A program made the position numbers and the translations under genes. DNA of 8,917 nucleotides from CBDUQN01 sp965369375 (GTDB lineage: Bacteria > Krumholzibacteriota > Krumholzibacteriia > Krumholzibacteriales > Krumholzibacteriaceae): contig CBDUQN010000109.1 in NCBI GenBank assembly GCA_965369375.1, positions 1 to 8,917 of the forward strand, read 5' to 3'. Below the pieces are notes generated by a model. The model searched no databases, had not been told where the DNA came from, and was given only the letters and a program-made list of their open reading frames with translations. Below, piece by piece: positions 1-7,577 of this stretch (its first letter is position 1; the number at the start of each line of letters is the position of its first letter).

Positions 1-803
1 AAGCGGAAGGGAAGATAATCGTCGCCGTGAGCATCCCTCCTCTCGCTCAATTCGTGGAGCGCATCGGAGGAGACAACGTGCGGGCTATCATTATGGTACC
101 GCCCGGTGCGTCACCGCATACGTATGAGCCCAGGCCGAGCCAGCTCGTCGAACTCAGCGAAGCGACAATGTACGTGAAGGTCGGTTCCCCTATCGAATTC
201 GAAGTGACCTGGCTCGACAAACTCGTATCCGTCAACGAGTCGATGTCGATCGTCGATTGCTCCAAGGGTATTGCATTCGACACCGGGCATTCACGCGATC
301 ACGCCTGCGAACATTCATCTAGCGACCCTCACATCTGGGTATCACCGCACAATGCGGCCGTCATGGTCGGAACCATCTGCGAGGGTCTTGTATCCATCGA
401 TCCCGGACATCAGCAATTATATAAATCGAACCGGGACCGGTATATTGCGGAGCTCGAAAATCTCGATAGGCGAATTAAAAATACCTTTGCGGCAATCAAG
501 AGCAGGAAGTTTATTGTATACCATCCTGCATGGGGTTACTTCGCGAGGCGCTACGGTCTCGATCAGCTGCCGATCGAGGAAGAAGGTAAAGAGCCGACGG
601 CGAAAACTATAGCATCCCTGATAGAGAACGCCAGACGGGACGGCATAGAGATCATCTTCGCTTCCCCGCAGTTCAGCTCCGAGAGCGCGGAAGTGATTGC
701 AAAGGAGATCGGCGGCAGGGTCATTCTCATTGATCCTCTCGAGAAAGAATACATAGCCAACATCGAGCGCGTACTCGAAGAATTAGAGACGGCTATGAAA
801 TAG
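1..803 (+). CDS. znuA: Zinc-type ABC transporter solute-binding protein (ZnuA/TroA family), 5' partial
   Basis: Periplasmic metal-capture subunit of an ABC importer, probably for zinc. The reading frame is open from base 3 to the stop at 801-803, and the visible fragment begins KIIVAVSIPPLAQFVERI, the usual start of the mature domain. The true start and signal peptide therefore lie off the left edge, and the in-frame GTG at 27 is not a credible start. The expected cluster A-I metal ligands are present: His in PHTYEP (codon 117-119), His in DPHIW (330-332), His in VYHPAWGYFARRYG (522-524) and Asp in LIDPLE (732-734). A short His-bearing loop (GHSRDHACEH, about 285-316) precedes DPHIW. This favours zinc, although it is much poorer in His than the long loop of enterobacterial ZnuA, so Mn or Fe is not excluded. 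It lies 61 bases upstream of the ATPase gene and is very likely cotranscribed with it. The family call is firm; the metal is inferred. Confidence 0.92.
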   Translation, partial: AEGKIIVAVSIPPLAQFVERIGGDNVRAIIMVPPGASPHTYEPRPSQLVELSEATMYVKVGSPIEFEVTWLDKLVSVNESMSIVDCSKGIAFDTGHSRDHACEHSSSDPHIWVSPHNAAVMVGTICEGLVSIDPGHQQLYKSNRDRYIAELENLDRRIKNTFAAIKSRKFIVYHPAWGYFARRYGLDQLPIEEEGKEPTAKTIASLIENARRDGIEIIFASPQFSSESAEVIAKEIGGRVILIDPLEKEYIANIERVLEELETAMK

Positions 804-864
804 GCGGTCGGGGCACCAATGATTTTAATGCCAAAAAAACGGGAAGGGGTGATTCGATAAAACA

Positions 865-1629
865 ATGGGCGCTGAAAGCAACGCAATCGTCGAAATGGCT
901 CATGTCCATTTCTCCTATGATTCCATGAAGGTGCTCGAGGACATCAACTTTTCGATCCTCGGGAATGATTTCCTCGGTATCATCGGTCCCAACGGCGGGG
1001 GCAAAACCACGATACTACGACTGATCCTCGGAATCACAGAACCGACGAAGGGTACCGTTACGGTTTTCGGAAAGGCGCCTACGGATGGAAGGGGAAAAAT
1101 CGGCTACGTATCGCAGATCTTCACGTTCGACTTTGATTTTCCCATCAGTGTTTTTGAAGTAGTGCGAATGGGCAGGCTCGCTACACGCGGGATCATGAGA
1201 CAGTATTCGCATGATGACACCGCCGCAAGCGAATGCGCCCTCGATCGTGTCGGTTTGAGCGATTTCAGGGACCGGCGGATCGGCAGTCTTTCGGGAGGGC
1301 AGATCCAGAGAGCGCTGATCGCGAGAGCCCTCGCAGGTGAACCGAAACTCCTGCTGCTCGATGAGTCTCTCTCCAGTATCGATTCTAAATGGCAGAACGC
1401 CTTCTACGATCTCCTCAAGGAATTGAACAGCGAGATGGCGATCGTTCTCGTCTCCCACGATATAGGAGCCCTTTCGGCGTATGTCGAGAAAGTGGCCTGT
1501 CTCAATCGCACGCTCCATTACCACGGCTCGACGCAGGAAGGGATCAAACATCTTGTGGATACATACGAGTGTCCTATCGAATTGATCGCGCACGGCGTGC
1601 CACACCGCGTACTGGAGGATCATGAATGA
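865..1629 (+). CDS. znuC: Metal ABC transporter ATP-binding protein (ZnuC-like)
   Basis: Cytoplasmic ATPase that powers the metal importer, 254 residues. Walker A is GPNGGGKT (41-48), the Q-loop is YVSQ (Gln84), the signature is LSGGQIQRALIARAL (142-156), Walker B with the catalytic Glu is LLLLDES (162-168, Glu167), and the H-loop is LVSHD (His198). The residue after the catalytic Glu is Ser where most relatives have Pro; ATPase competence should be unaffected. The C-terminus (CPIELIAHGVPHRVL, 236-250) is His-bearing and resembles the tail of Zn/Mn-type ATPases. The start at 865 is the first possible one, since an in-frame TGA sits at 850-852. A purine-rich AAGGGG at about 844-849 is rather far upstream, so Met11 (ATG at 895) remains a weaker alternative. 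The last four bases (ATGA) overlap the permease start, implying translational coupling. Confidence 0.95.
   Translation: MGAESNAIVEMAHVHFSYDSMKVLEDINFSILGNDFLGIIGPNGGGKTTILRLILGITEPTKGTVTVFGKAPTDGRGKIGYVSQIFTFDFDFPISVFEVVRMGRLATRGIMRQYSHDDTAASECALDRVGLSDFRDRRIGSLSGGQIQRALIARALAGEPKLLLLDESLSSIDSKWQNAFYDLLKELNSEMAIVLVSHDIGALSAYVEKVACLNRTLHYHGSTQEGIKHLVDTYECPIELIAHGVPHRVLEDHE
1614..1618 (+). promoter_or_regulatory. Shine-Dalgarno of the permease gene
   Basis: GGAGG lies inside the end of the ATPase gene, 7 bases before the ATG at 1626. The start overlaps the upstream stop as ATGA (1626-1629). This strong, well-spaced site fixes the permease start and supports coupled translation of the two membrane-complex subunits. 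Confidence 0.75.
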
Positions 1630-2438
1630 TTGACGTCCTGCAGTACGAATTCATGCGAAACGCCCTGCTGGCGGCGGTCCTCGTCGGCATTGCGTGCGGC
1701 ATCATGGGAACGTTCGTCGTAACCAAGAGAATTGTATTCATAAGCGGCGGGATCGCGCACGCGGCTTTCGGCGGGATCGGTCTCGGATACCTGCTCGGTG
1801 TCAATCCTGTTCTGACGGCTATTCCGTTCAGTCTGCTCGCGGCGCTGACCATCGGCACGATAAGCCGGAAGGTCGATATCAGCGAAGATTCCGCTATCGG
1901 GATCCTTTGGGCGGTCGGGATGGCGCTCGGCATTCTTTTTATCGCGCTCGCGCCAGGATACGCGCCGGATCTCTTCAGCTACCTCTTCGGTTCGATCCTC
2001 ACCGTTCCGTTTTCAGACATCGCCCTCATGCTCGGCCTCGACGTGATTATTATTATTCTCGTCGCACTCGCGTACAAGGAGCTTCAGGCCATCTCATTCG
2101 ACGAAGAGTATTCAAGGATTTCCGGCGTGCCGACGCACACGCTCTACCTGTTTCTTCTCTGTCTCGTTGCGCTGAGTATCATCGTCCTTATCAGGGTCGT
2201 TGGCATTATTCTTATCATAGCGCTGCTCACCATTCCAACCGTTATCGCCAAGCAGTTTACCTTTAATTTGAGAAAACTCATGATATATTCGACCGCATTG
2301 GCCGTAATACTGACCGTTCTCGGTTTATGGATATCGTTCCTAATCGATATCCCTTCGGGTGCGACAATAGTCCTCGTTTTGAGCGCCGCGTTTCTCGTTT
2401 CGGTTGTTGTGAGAAGGTTAATAAAGCGATCTGCCTGA
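1626..2438 (+). CDS. znuB: Metal ABC transporter permease (ZnuB-like, ABC-3 family)
   Basis: Inner-membrane channel subunit of the zinc-type importer, 270 residues, the usual length for the ABC-3 family. It is almost wholly hydrophobic, with roughly eight or nine predicted membrane helices. Family landmarks visible are the GGIAHAAFGGIGLGYLLG segment (about 41-58), the ISEDSAIGILWAVGMALGIL helix region (about 85-104), and the cytoplasmic coupling segment SFDEEYSRISGVPT (about 156-169), which should dock on the ATPase. A second conserved stretch, VVGIILIIALLTIPTVIA, follows near 190-208. The gene ends in a short basic tail (VVRRLIKRSA). It overlaps the ATPase gene by 4 bases. Its stop is only 7 bases from the stop of the convergent nitroreductase gene. 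The family is certain; substrate specificity is inferred from the operon. Confidence 0.94.
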   Translation: MIDVLQYEFMRNALLAAVLVGIACGIMGTFVVTKRIVFISGGIAHAAFGGIGLGYLLGVNPVLTAIPFSLLAALTIGTISRKVDISEDSAIGILWAVGMALGILFIALAPGYAPDLFSYLFGSILTVPFSDIALMLGLDVIIIILVALAYKELQAISFDEEYSRISGVPTHTLYLFLLCLVALSIIVLIRVVGIILIIALLTIPTVIAKQFTFNLRKLMIYSTALAVILTVLGLWISFLIDIPSGATIVLVLSAAFLVSVVVRRLIKRSA

Positions 2439-2445
2439 GTAGCGC

Positions 2446-2985
2446 TTATTTGCTCCTGTAGCTTGTGATCTCGTCGATCGGCTTCCGTCTTTTCTCCATC
2501 GGTTTGTCCGCTGCATATCCAACGGTAATCATCGCAGCAATATTCCATTTTCCGGGGAGCGCGAGAACCTTTTTCACCGCATTTTTTTTGAACCATCCGA
2601 GCCAGCATGTTCCGAGACCGAGTTCAGTCGCCTGAAGCACGAAATGCTCTCCAGCTATGCCGGCGTCGAGAAGATGATAGCTGATGCCCTTTACCCTAGC
2701 CCCTATGCGGTGCGTTATCAGATCGATATCCATCGCGATGACTACCACGACGGGCGCGGTGACCGCCCACCTATTTGGAACGATAACTCCCCCGAGAGAT
2801 TCCTTGACGAGCCTGTTCTTCAGATCACCCTCGACGACGATAAACCGCCATGCCTGGGTATCGCATGCAGTGGGGGCATACCTGGCTGCATCGATACACA
2901 TATCTATCATTTCGTGTGGTATCGGATCGGGTTTGTAGCTGCGCGTGCTGCGCCGGCTCTTGATGAGATCTATGAGTTTGTCCAT
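2446..2985 (-). CDS. Nitroreductase family flavoprotein
   Basis: Small FMN-dependent NAD(P)H oxidoreductase of the nitroreductase superfamily, 179 residues, near the lower end of the family range. The N-terminal RRSTRSY (11-17) is the phosphate-binding FMN motif, followed by ARYAPTACDTQAWRF (34-48), a variant of the common 'APSACNxQPWRF' motif. Near the C-terminus GLGTCWLGWF (123-132) and MITVGYAADKP (152-162) match the flavin-contact and 'GYP' regions, with Ala-Ala in place of the usual Pro. Substrate cannot be told: relatives reduce nitroaromatics, quinones, enones or flavins, or remove halogens. It is the last gene of the minus-strand series, 51 bases after the ThyX-like gene. No strong Shine-Dalgarno precedes the ATG at 2985, but MDKLIDLIKSRRSTRSY is a normal family start. 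The family call is sure; the physiological role is unknown. Confidence 0.92.
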   Translation of the reverse strand: MDKLIDLIKSRRSTRSYKPDPIPHEMIDMCIDAARYAPTACDTQAWRFIVVEGDLKNRLVKESLGGVIVPNRWAVTAPVVVVIAMDIDLITHRIGARVKGISYHLLDAGIAGEHFVLQATELGLGTCWLGWFKKNAVKKVLALPGKWNIAAMITVGYAADKPMEKRRKPIDEITSYRSK

Positions 2986-3036
2986 AACACTTAGTATGTT
3001 TTTTTATAATCTACTATGGCAACTACTTAATGTATA
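2986..3036 (-). promoter_or_regulatory. AT-rich spacer, possible weak promoter for the nitroreductase gene
   Basis: This 51-base gap is much more AT-rich than its surroundings. Read on the minus strand it holds a perfect TATAAT (3036-3041, overlapping the stop of the ThyX-like gene) and a second -10-like TTATAA just before a run of seven A's. No convincing -35 hexamer sits at the right spacing from either. It could give the nitroreductase gene its own promoter in addition to read-through, but the evidence is thin. Confidence 0.25.
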
Positions 3037-4443
3037 TTATAGGTTCCGTGACTTCTTCACATCTTGAAATCGATCTTTTCCCGCAAGCAGAACCGCGCCG
3101 GCGGGCAATTCCCGCGCCGCGATCCGACACATCTCTATCGATATGCCCCGGATCTCCCACTGTGCGTGCCTGTCGCTCCTGAGACGCGAGAAATGGTACA
3201 GCTCTCTGAGATTCAATCCGAGAAGAACCCGTCTGCGATGCGCGTTGATCAGGGCATAATCCGCTGCCGGAGCGTTATGCGCCCTGATCTTCCGGTACAG
3301 TTTCTCCGATTTTCTAATGGCGCTGCGGAGCGCTCCGACTCTCTTCGCCTTTCGAATGGATTCGGGTATGGAAAAGCCGAGCGAAGTTTCATACGGCTGA
3401 GGGATCAGCGTAGCGATCCTGTGACGCTTCAGCTGGGCAAAACAAGAAGCGGATACTGTAAGCTCGAACAGCATATGAATGTTCTCGAACTCACGCCATA
3501 CACTGTCATGCGGTTGAATGTCACGCATCGTCCTCGCAACGAGACGTTCGATCTCTATGGCTGAGAGCTTCGACGCGGTTTTTTCCGCATCTTTCATTGA
3601 AACGTTGAGGGAAGAAAATAGAATTGCAGCCGCGAGTTTGCGGTCTCCATCGGGCGTCACATCGACCAGCGATACGGTGCCTCCCAGCTTTGCAGCTCCG
3701 GCCGTTTTCACGCGGAGGGATCCGGCAATCTCACTGCGCACACTCGGACGATTTCTGAAGTAATCAGTCGGCTCGGGATAGCGGATAAGTGATGGAGCAT
3801 GTTTTATGACCGCATCTGAGAGCTTCGATGACAGCATGCGAATCTCGCTCAGCGGATGGGCGGCGAGCCTGCTGACCATATATTCGAGCTCCCTCGCGTT
3901 GATCGTCATGCCGAGCTGCGCTGTGGTGGCGAGCGGCATCACATAACGGGCGTCCTCCTTCGCAACTCCCTCATCCTCTCCCCTCTTTGTCATTGCTCTG
4001 TACATCCGCTCGTAAGCCCTGTGGAGCTCCTTTGCGACTGACCCGAATGTTCCTTTCAAGCCTGAAGCCGAAATCTCTTCAGGTATGACGAGATCCTTTC
4101 CAAGCTTGATATACCGCTGGGATTTCTCGGTAAAGGAAGCGATGCGGAAATGTTCGAGCTCCTCCACGGCAAGCCTCGATATACCGATGATATCGAAATT
4201 GAATACTGCATGTTCTGCTACGGATGAATGCCCGAATCCAAAAATGATCCTCTCGTTGGACTTTCTCGCCCTTTCGACCGATTCGCGCGCCTCACTTCTG
4301 ATAGCCCCGATGCTTCTCGGATCGCGGCTGATTCTCGCGTACGCCGCCGAGATCACTTCAGGCGTGAGGGGCACTTCTTCACCTGAGAGCGCTCGATTCA
4401 GGCTCTCGATCTCTACATTGAAACCGGCGAGCGTGATCTTCAT
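3037..4443 (-). CDS. Tandem two-domain ThyX-like protein (flavin-dependent thymidylate synthase family)
   Basis: ThyX makes dTMP from dUMP using FAD, NADPH and methylene-tetrahydrofolate. Typical ThyX is about 220-250 residues; this protein has 468 and contains two ThyX-like halves. The N half (about 1-235) carries GHSSVAEH (71-78), HFRIASFTEKSQRY (98-111), DARYVMPL (165-172) and INARELE (181-187). The C half (about 240-468) carries PHDSV (311-315), FAQLKRHRIATLIPQPY (335-351) and NLRELYHFSRLRSDRHAQWE (411-430). The N half lacks the RHR triad (it reads HFR) but keeps the downstream Ser108 and Arg110. The C half keeps RHR (340-342) and the substrate-binding Arg422 but has lost that Ser and Arg. 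Activity, if any, would need a composite site. AGGTGG at 4453-4458 lies 9 bases before the ATG, so the start is good. Long two-domain relatives are, from memory, annotated simply as ThyX; I know of no biochemical test of them. The gene symbol is withheld because catalysis is unproven. Confidence 0.9.
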   Translation of the reverse strand: MKITLAGFNVEIESLNRALSGEEVPLTPEVISAAYARISRDPRSIGAIRSEARESVERARKSNERIIFGFGHSSVAEHAVFNFDIIGISRLAVEELEHFRIASFTEKSQRYIKLGKDLVIPEEISASGLKGTFGSVAKELHRAYERMYRAMTKRGEDEGVAKEDARYVMPLATTAQLGMTINARELEYMVSRLAAHPLSEIRMLSSKLSDAVIKHAPSLIRYPEPTDYFRNRPSVRSEIAGSLRVKTAGAAKLGGTVSLVDVTPDGDRKLAAAILFSSLNVSMKDAEKTASKLSAIEIERLVARTMRDIQPHDSVWREFENIHMLFELTVSASCFAQLKRHRIATLIPQPYETSLGFSIPESIRKAKRVGALRSAIRKSEKLYRKIRAHNAPAADYALINAHRRRVLLGLNLRELYHFSRLRSDRHAQWEIRGISIEMCRIAARELPAGAVLLAGKDRFQDVKKSRNL

Positions 4444-4452
4444 TTCATTCCA

Positions 4453-4458
4453 CCACCT
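4453..4458 (-). promoter_or_regulatory. Shine-Dalgarno of the ThyX-like gene
   Basis: AGGTGG on the minus strand, 9 bases before the ATG at 4443, supports that start. A nearby ATG at 4448 is out of frame and has the same site too close. Confidence 0.6.
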
Positions 4459-4469
4459 GGATATTCACC

Positions 4470-4541
4470 AAAAGAGAAAGAGTATGCATGCATATAACAA
4501 CCAAGTGCAGATTAACTAGAAGGTAAAGAGTATGCTTGCAT
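4470..4541. repeat. Imperfect direct repeat, 48-base offset
   Basis: Plus-strand positions 4470-4493 and 4518-4541 match at about 20 of 24 bases. The core AAAGAGTATGC(A/T)TGCAT (4477-4493 and 4525-4541) matches at 16 of 17. One copy encodes the last residues of the barrel protein (YYASILFTF); the other lies in the 72-base gap before the ThyX-like gene. It may be a small local duplication of a gene end; the copies are too few and short to name a class. Confidence 0.5.
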
Positions 4542-7500
4542 AATATCTCCAATGATTTCCCTCATAGGGTGTTATACCGAGATCGAATGGATCTGTGTAA
4601 ATGACATCATCCAGTCCATACGCCGCTTCGAATGTCATCGCAATCGGGTAACTGTAAAATGAAAAACCTTTCAGACGGGCCTCGATGCCGACATCCCTCT
4701 TGTAACCCTCTGTGACGAACTTGTCCTCGTCCCAGGCGTTTCCGATCTCGGCGAACAGGCCCAGGTAGATCGATTGAATGTAGAGGGTCCAGAGCTGCCA
4801 GTTTATGTTTCGCATGAAGGGAAACCGGTACGTAGCCGAAAGGAGAAAGTTCTTTCTCCCGCCAAGGCTGTAGTAGGTGTACCCCCGAAGCCCGTCTCTG
4901 CTCCCGAGGTAGAGATAGAAGAAATCATCGACGGCATTATCGAGAATCCCCCCTATCATGCGCAGCATCAGGGAATGTCTCCAAAAAGGAAGCGGGATGT
5001 ATTCTTCATACTTGAGCCTGTAGCGTCCGAAGTAATTTTCGTCGTATACCGGTATGAATGCATATTCGAATTCTCCCGAGTGCAGGTGATTGAAAGCCGC
5101 GGTGACCTCGAGATCCATGGATCGTCCTCCCCGCGGATTTATATCGCCATCCACCTCTTTTCGAACCTTCCGGTAACGATAGAAAAGGGAGACCTCCTGC
5201 GACTTGTAGTAGTTCCAGCCGACAGCCCCCCGGAATTCCCGCTGCCCATCTGTATGCTCCCAGATCTCGAAATTGAGCCTGTATTCGCCGTGGTTGTACT
5301 GGATCGTGGCTTCTTTTCGCTTGAATTGCGATGGTGAATCGAATTCCATTGTGCCGGCAGCGTAGAAGTCCCAGAGATCGTAGCGAGTGAACAGCTCGAG
5401 CTCGCTGCCACGATCGTGAATGAAGAAGGTCTCGTACTGCCTGATCCTGAAGATATTGGCCGTGAAGGTAGGTTTGAACTGCCTCGTCTCGAACGCGATG
5501 AAAAAGTCGAACTCCTTTTCGGCGTTGGCCGATGCGCCGACCGACACGTTCTGTCTTCCGAGAAGGTCTCCGGAATCGAGAAAGACGCCCAACCGGAATT
5601 TCCTGTCGTATATCATGAGACGGGGAAATACGTAGAGCATCGAGTAGTTAATGCCGTACTTTTCTCCATCGCTGTCGTCGGCTGTCTCCGCATCTTCGTC
5701 ACGTAATCCCTGTGTGTTGGGTGGATCCAGCGCGCTCGCCGCCCCGCCGAAATATTCCCTTCGCCGCCCGAGCAGATCGCCATCGTCCATCGCCGGATCG
5801 ATTGCCGATGCCTCAGCCTTCCACGTCGAGATCTTTCTGATTTCGTATCCATCGGATCCATAGGCCGAATAAACACACCCATCACCGGCTACCGACGGCT
5901 GAATACACCCCCCGATCGTGTTCGTAACCATCAATCCGACCTCGCTATCGACACTCAGGTGGTAGATATTGAATATCCCGGTGCGATCGCTCGCGTAGAA
6001 GAAACCCGCGCCCTCAGAATCCCAGCATGGATCGCGTTCGTCGGCATCACTCGATAGAATCAACCGTTCGTCACCCGTCTCGGGATCGATGAGGATTATA
6101 TCCCTGCTCGTTCCCATGAAGCACGACACGATTATGCCTCTCTCACCCCAGGACATGCCGAAGTACTGCCTGCCCGGTATAGGCTCATTGAGATCCCGCG
6201 CCTTACCGCTTTGTGCGTCGACGAGAGCGAGACGCTCAATGCCCCCGCTCCTCACCACAACTGCAATGGAGCGGCCGTCGGGTGACCATGCCGGGCTCGA
6301 TGCCCGCAATCCCTTCGTCACGCGCCGTTCCTTCCTCCCGTCGAGATCATAGACAAAGATGTCGTCGATTGCATATCCGTGACGGTTCTTGTCCGTTCGC
6401 TTTGAATAGCAGATGAATTTTCCATTGGGTGAACCATCAAATCGGGATCTGACATCGCCGGCGATTGACTTCACTTTTCCATCACTTCTCTTGTGCATGA
6501 GGCGCTTGTTTGAATAATCCCCCCCGTCGTTCGACAGGTAGAGAATACCGCCTCTCGAATCCGAAACGGGAAATAGATTGTAGAATCCCTTTCCGGCGAT
6601 CCGTTCACCCTCCCGTTGATCCTGTTTTACCCGGTCGGCGATGGCGCCGTATCGCTGCTCGAGCTCTTCACGCCAAATCTCGTAGAGCTTCCCTTCGGAC
6701 AATCCCAGCACCTTCTTGCATGCACTGTTGAACGTCCAACGTAGCGGAGACGAAATGACGCCGGTGAGCTCGACGAGCTTATCCTCTCCGTACCGCTCTG
6801 AGACGAAAAGGACGAGCGAATACCCCTGATTATAGACCATTTCTGATTGAAGGGAATTCTTGCCGAAGACGCCTATTTCATCCAACGTAAGCAGCTCGTC
6901 ATTGAGCGTGGCGGTTCTCAGCAGCATGTCCCGGTGAGAATCCCAAATATCAAATCTGACCGTCTTGTACTGGAACTGGGCTATACCTTCCGCGAACCAG
7001 TTCGGCGCTATCTCTCCGGCGACGGGAACGGAGATCTGCAGATTCGGATAGCCCGTCATTACATCGGGTCTTTTCTCATCTTCGAATCCAATCGCCTGGA
7101 GGTAGATAGCCGGAATCCGTCTCGGCATTTTCATCGCTTTCTGAAGGGAGACCATATGGGTGAACTCGTGCGTTATGACGTCTCGAAGCCAGTTGTTGGT
7201 GCCCCGCAGATGAAAGTCAAAACCCGATGCGCTGATGTCGATCCTGTTCAGGTAGTAATACGTCGCACCCGCCATATCGTCCTCTATATCGAAGAGATTG
7301 AAATAAACCGTTCCGTCCGGTTCGTGCCCGTAAAATTCGGTGATCGGCCCGTAGATTTCCTCGGCGATTTCAGCCATCTTGCGAGCAGCCCATTCCTCGC
7401 CGGGATGGTAGTGAATCTCGAAGTGCTCGGTTTTTATCGTTCTCCACTCGATCTCCGTTTTGTTCCATGCGGACGAGGCCCCGGGCAGAATAAGCATCAG

Positions 7501-7563
7501 CAAGACAATAGTAGCCAGGGATGTTTTATAAACAGGGGTGCCGATACATTTGATGCATCCCAC
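4516..7563 (-). CDS. Outer-membrane gluzincin metallopeptidase / PD40 propeller / Omp85-type barrel fusion
   Basis: Large envelope protein of 1015 residues with four visible parts. (1) A signal peptide: hydrophobic stretch about 15-28, with likely cleavage after GASSA (32). (2) A gluzincin peptidase domain, about 35-310: zinc motif HEFTH (132-136) and a downstream WFAEG (189-193) whose Glu192 should be the third zinc ligand, resembling the 'peptidase MA' group. (3) A TolB/PD40-like beta-propeller, about 330-580, with repeats such as SPAWSPDGRSIAVV (423-436) and DPCWDSEGAGFFYASDRTG (511-529). An acidic linker (about 618-635) follows. (4) A C-terminal beta-barrel, about 636-1015, rich in alternating aromatic strands, with the Omp85 loop signature LRGYTYYSLGGRKNFLLSA (892-910), then TYRFPF, and a terminal Phe typical of barrels inserted by BamA. 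No POTRA domains are seen. By analogy with Omp85 proteins the N-terminal domains should be periplasmic. The start is GTG, supported by AAAAGGA 7 bases upstream. Substrate unknown. Confidence 0.88.
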   Translation of the reverse strand: MGCIKCIGTPVYKTSLATIVLLMLILPGASSAWNKTEIEWRTIKTEHFEIHYHPGEEWAARKMAEIAEEIYGPITEFYGHEPDGTVYFNLFDIEDDMAGATYYYLNRIDISASGFDFHLRGTNNWLRDVITHEFTHMVSLQKAMKMPRRIPAIYLQAIGFEDEKRPDVMTGYPNLQISVPVAGEIAPNWFAEGIAQFQYKTVRFDIWDSHRDMLLRTATLNDELLTLDEIGVFGKNSLQSEMVYNQGYSLVLFVSERYGEDKLVELTGVISSPLRWTFNSACKKVLGLSEGKLYEIWREELEQRYGAIADRVKQDQREGERIAGKGFYNLFPVSDSRGGILYLSNDGGDYSNKRLMHKRSDGKVKSIAGDVRSRFDGSPNGKFICYSKRTDKNRHGYAIDDIFVYDLDGRKERRVTKGLRASSPAWSPDGRSIAVVVRSGGIERLALVDAQSGKARDLNEPIPGRQYFGMSWGERGIIVSCFMGTSRDIILIDPETGDERLILSSDADERDPCWDSEGAGFFYASDRTGIFNIYHLSVDSEVGLMVTNTIGGCIQPSVAGDGCVYSAYGSDGYEIRKISTWKAEASAIDPAMDDGDLLGRRREYFGGAASALDPPNTQGLRDEDAETADDSDGEKYGINYSMLYVFPRLMIYDRKFRLGVFLDSGDLLGRQNVSVGASANAEKEFDFFIAFETRQFKPTFTANIFRIRQYETFFIHDRGSELELFTRYDLWDFYAAGTMEFDSPSQFKRKEATIQYNHGEYRLNFEIWEHTDGQREFRGAVGWNYYKSQEVSLFYRYRKVRKEVDGDINPRGGRSMDLEVTAAFNHLHSGEFEYAFIPVYDENYFGRYRLKYEEYIPLPFWRHSLMLRMIGGILDNAVDDFFYLYLGSRDGLRGYTYYSLGGRKNFLLSATYRFPFMRNINWQLWTLYIQSIYLGLFAEIGNAWDEDKFVTEGYKRDVGIEARLKGFSFYSYPIAMTFEAAYGLDDVIYTDPFDLGITPYEGNHWRYYASILFTF

Positions 7564-7570
7564 AGTTTCA

Positions 7571-7577
7571 TCCTTTT
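7571..7577 (-). promoter_or_regulatory. Shine-Dalgarno deciding a GTG start
   Basis: AAAAGGA on the minus strand lies 7 bases before GTG at 7563-7561. It supports GTG as the start of the barrel-protease gene, and that reading gives a complete signal peptide. The neighbouring ATG codons at 7571, 7558 and 7549 are all in other frames. Confidence 0.65.

Noticed and set aside
27..29. GTG at 27 as the start of the solute-binding protein
   Set aside because: The family's mature N-terminal strand (KIIVAVSIPP) begins upstream of it and a signal peptide is expected, so the gene is cut by the window edge.
1015..1623. Minus-strand open frame of 202 codons inside the ATPase gene
   Set aside because: The plus-strand frame has every ABC ATPase motif; the antisense product has no motif or ribosome-binding support.
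2424..2447. Possible bidirectional terminator at the convergent junction (AAGCG...CGCTT)
   Set aside because: Only a 5-base stem around a 14-base loop with no proper T-tract; too weak to call.
3064..3564. Plus-strand open frame of 166 codons inside the ThyX-like gene
   Set aside because: It is antisense to the C-terminal ThyX half, whose RHR and HAQWE motifs establish the coding strand.
4470..4515. Promoter for the ThyX-like gene in the 72-base gap
   Set aside because: TTGGTT and TATATG-like hexamers occur but not at workable spacing; read-through from the upstream gene is as likely.
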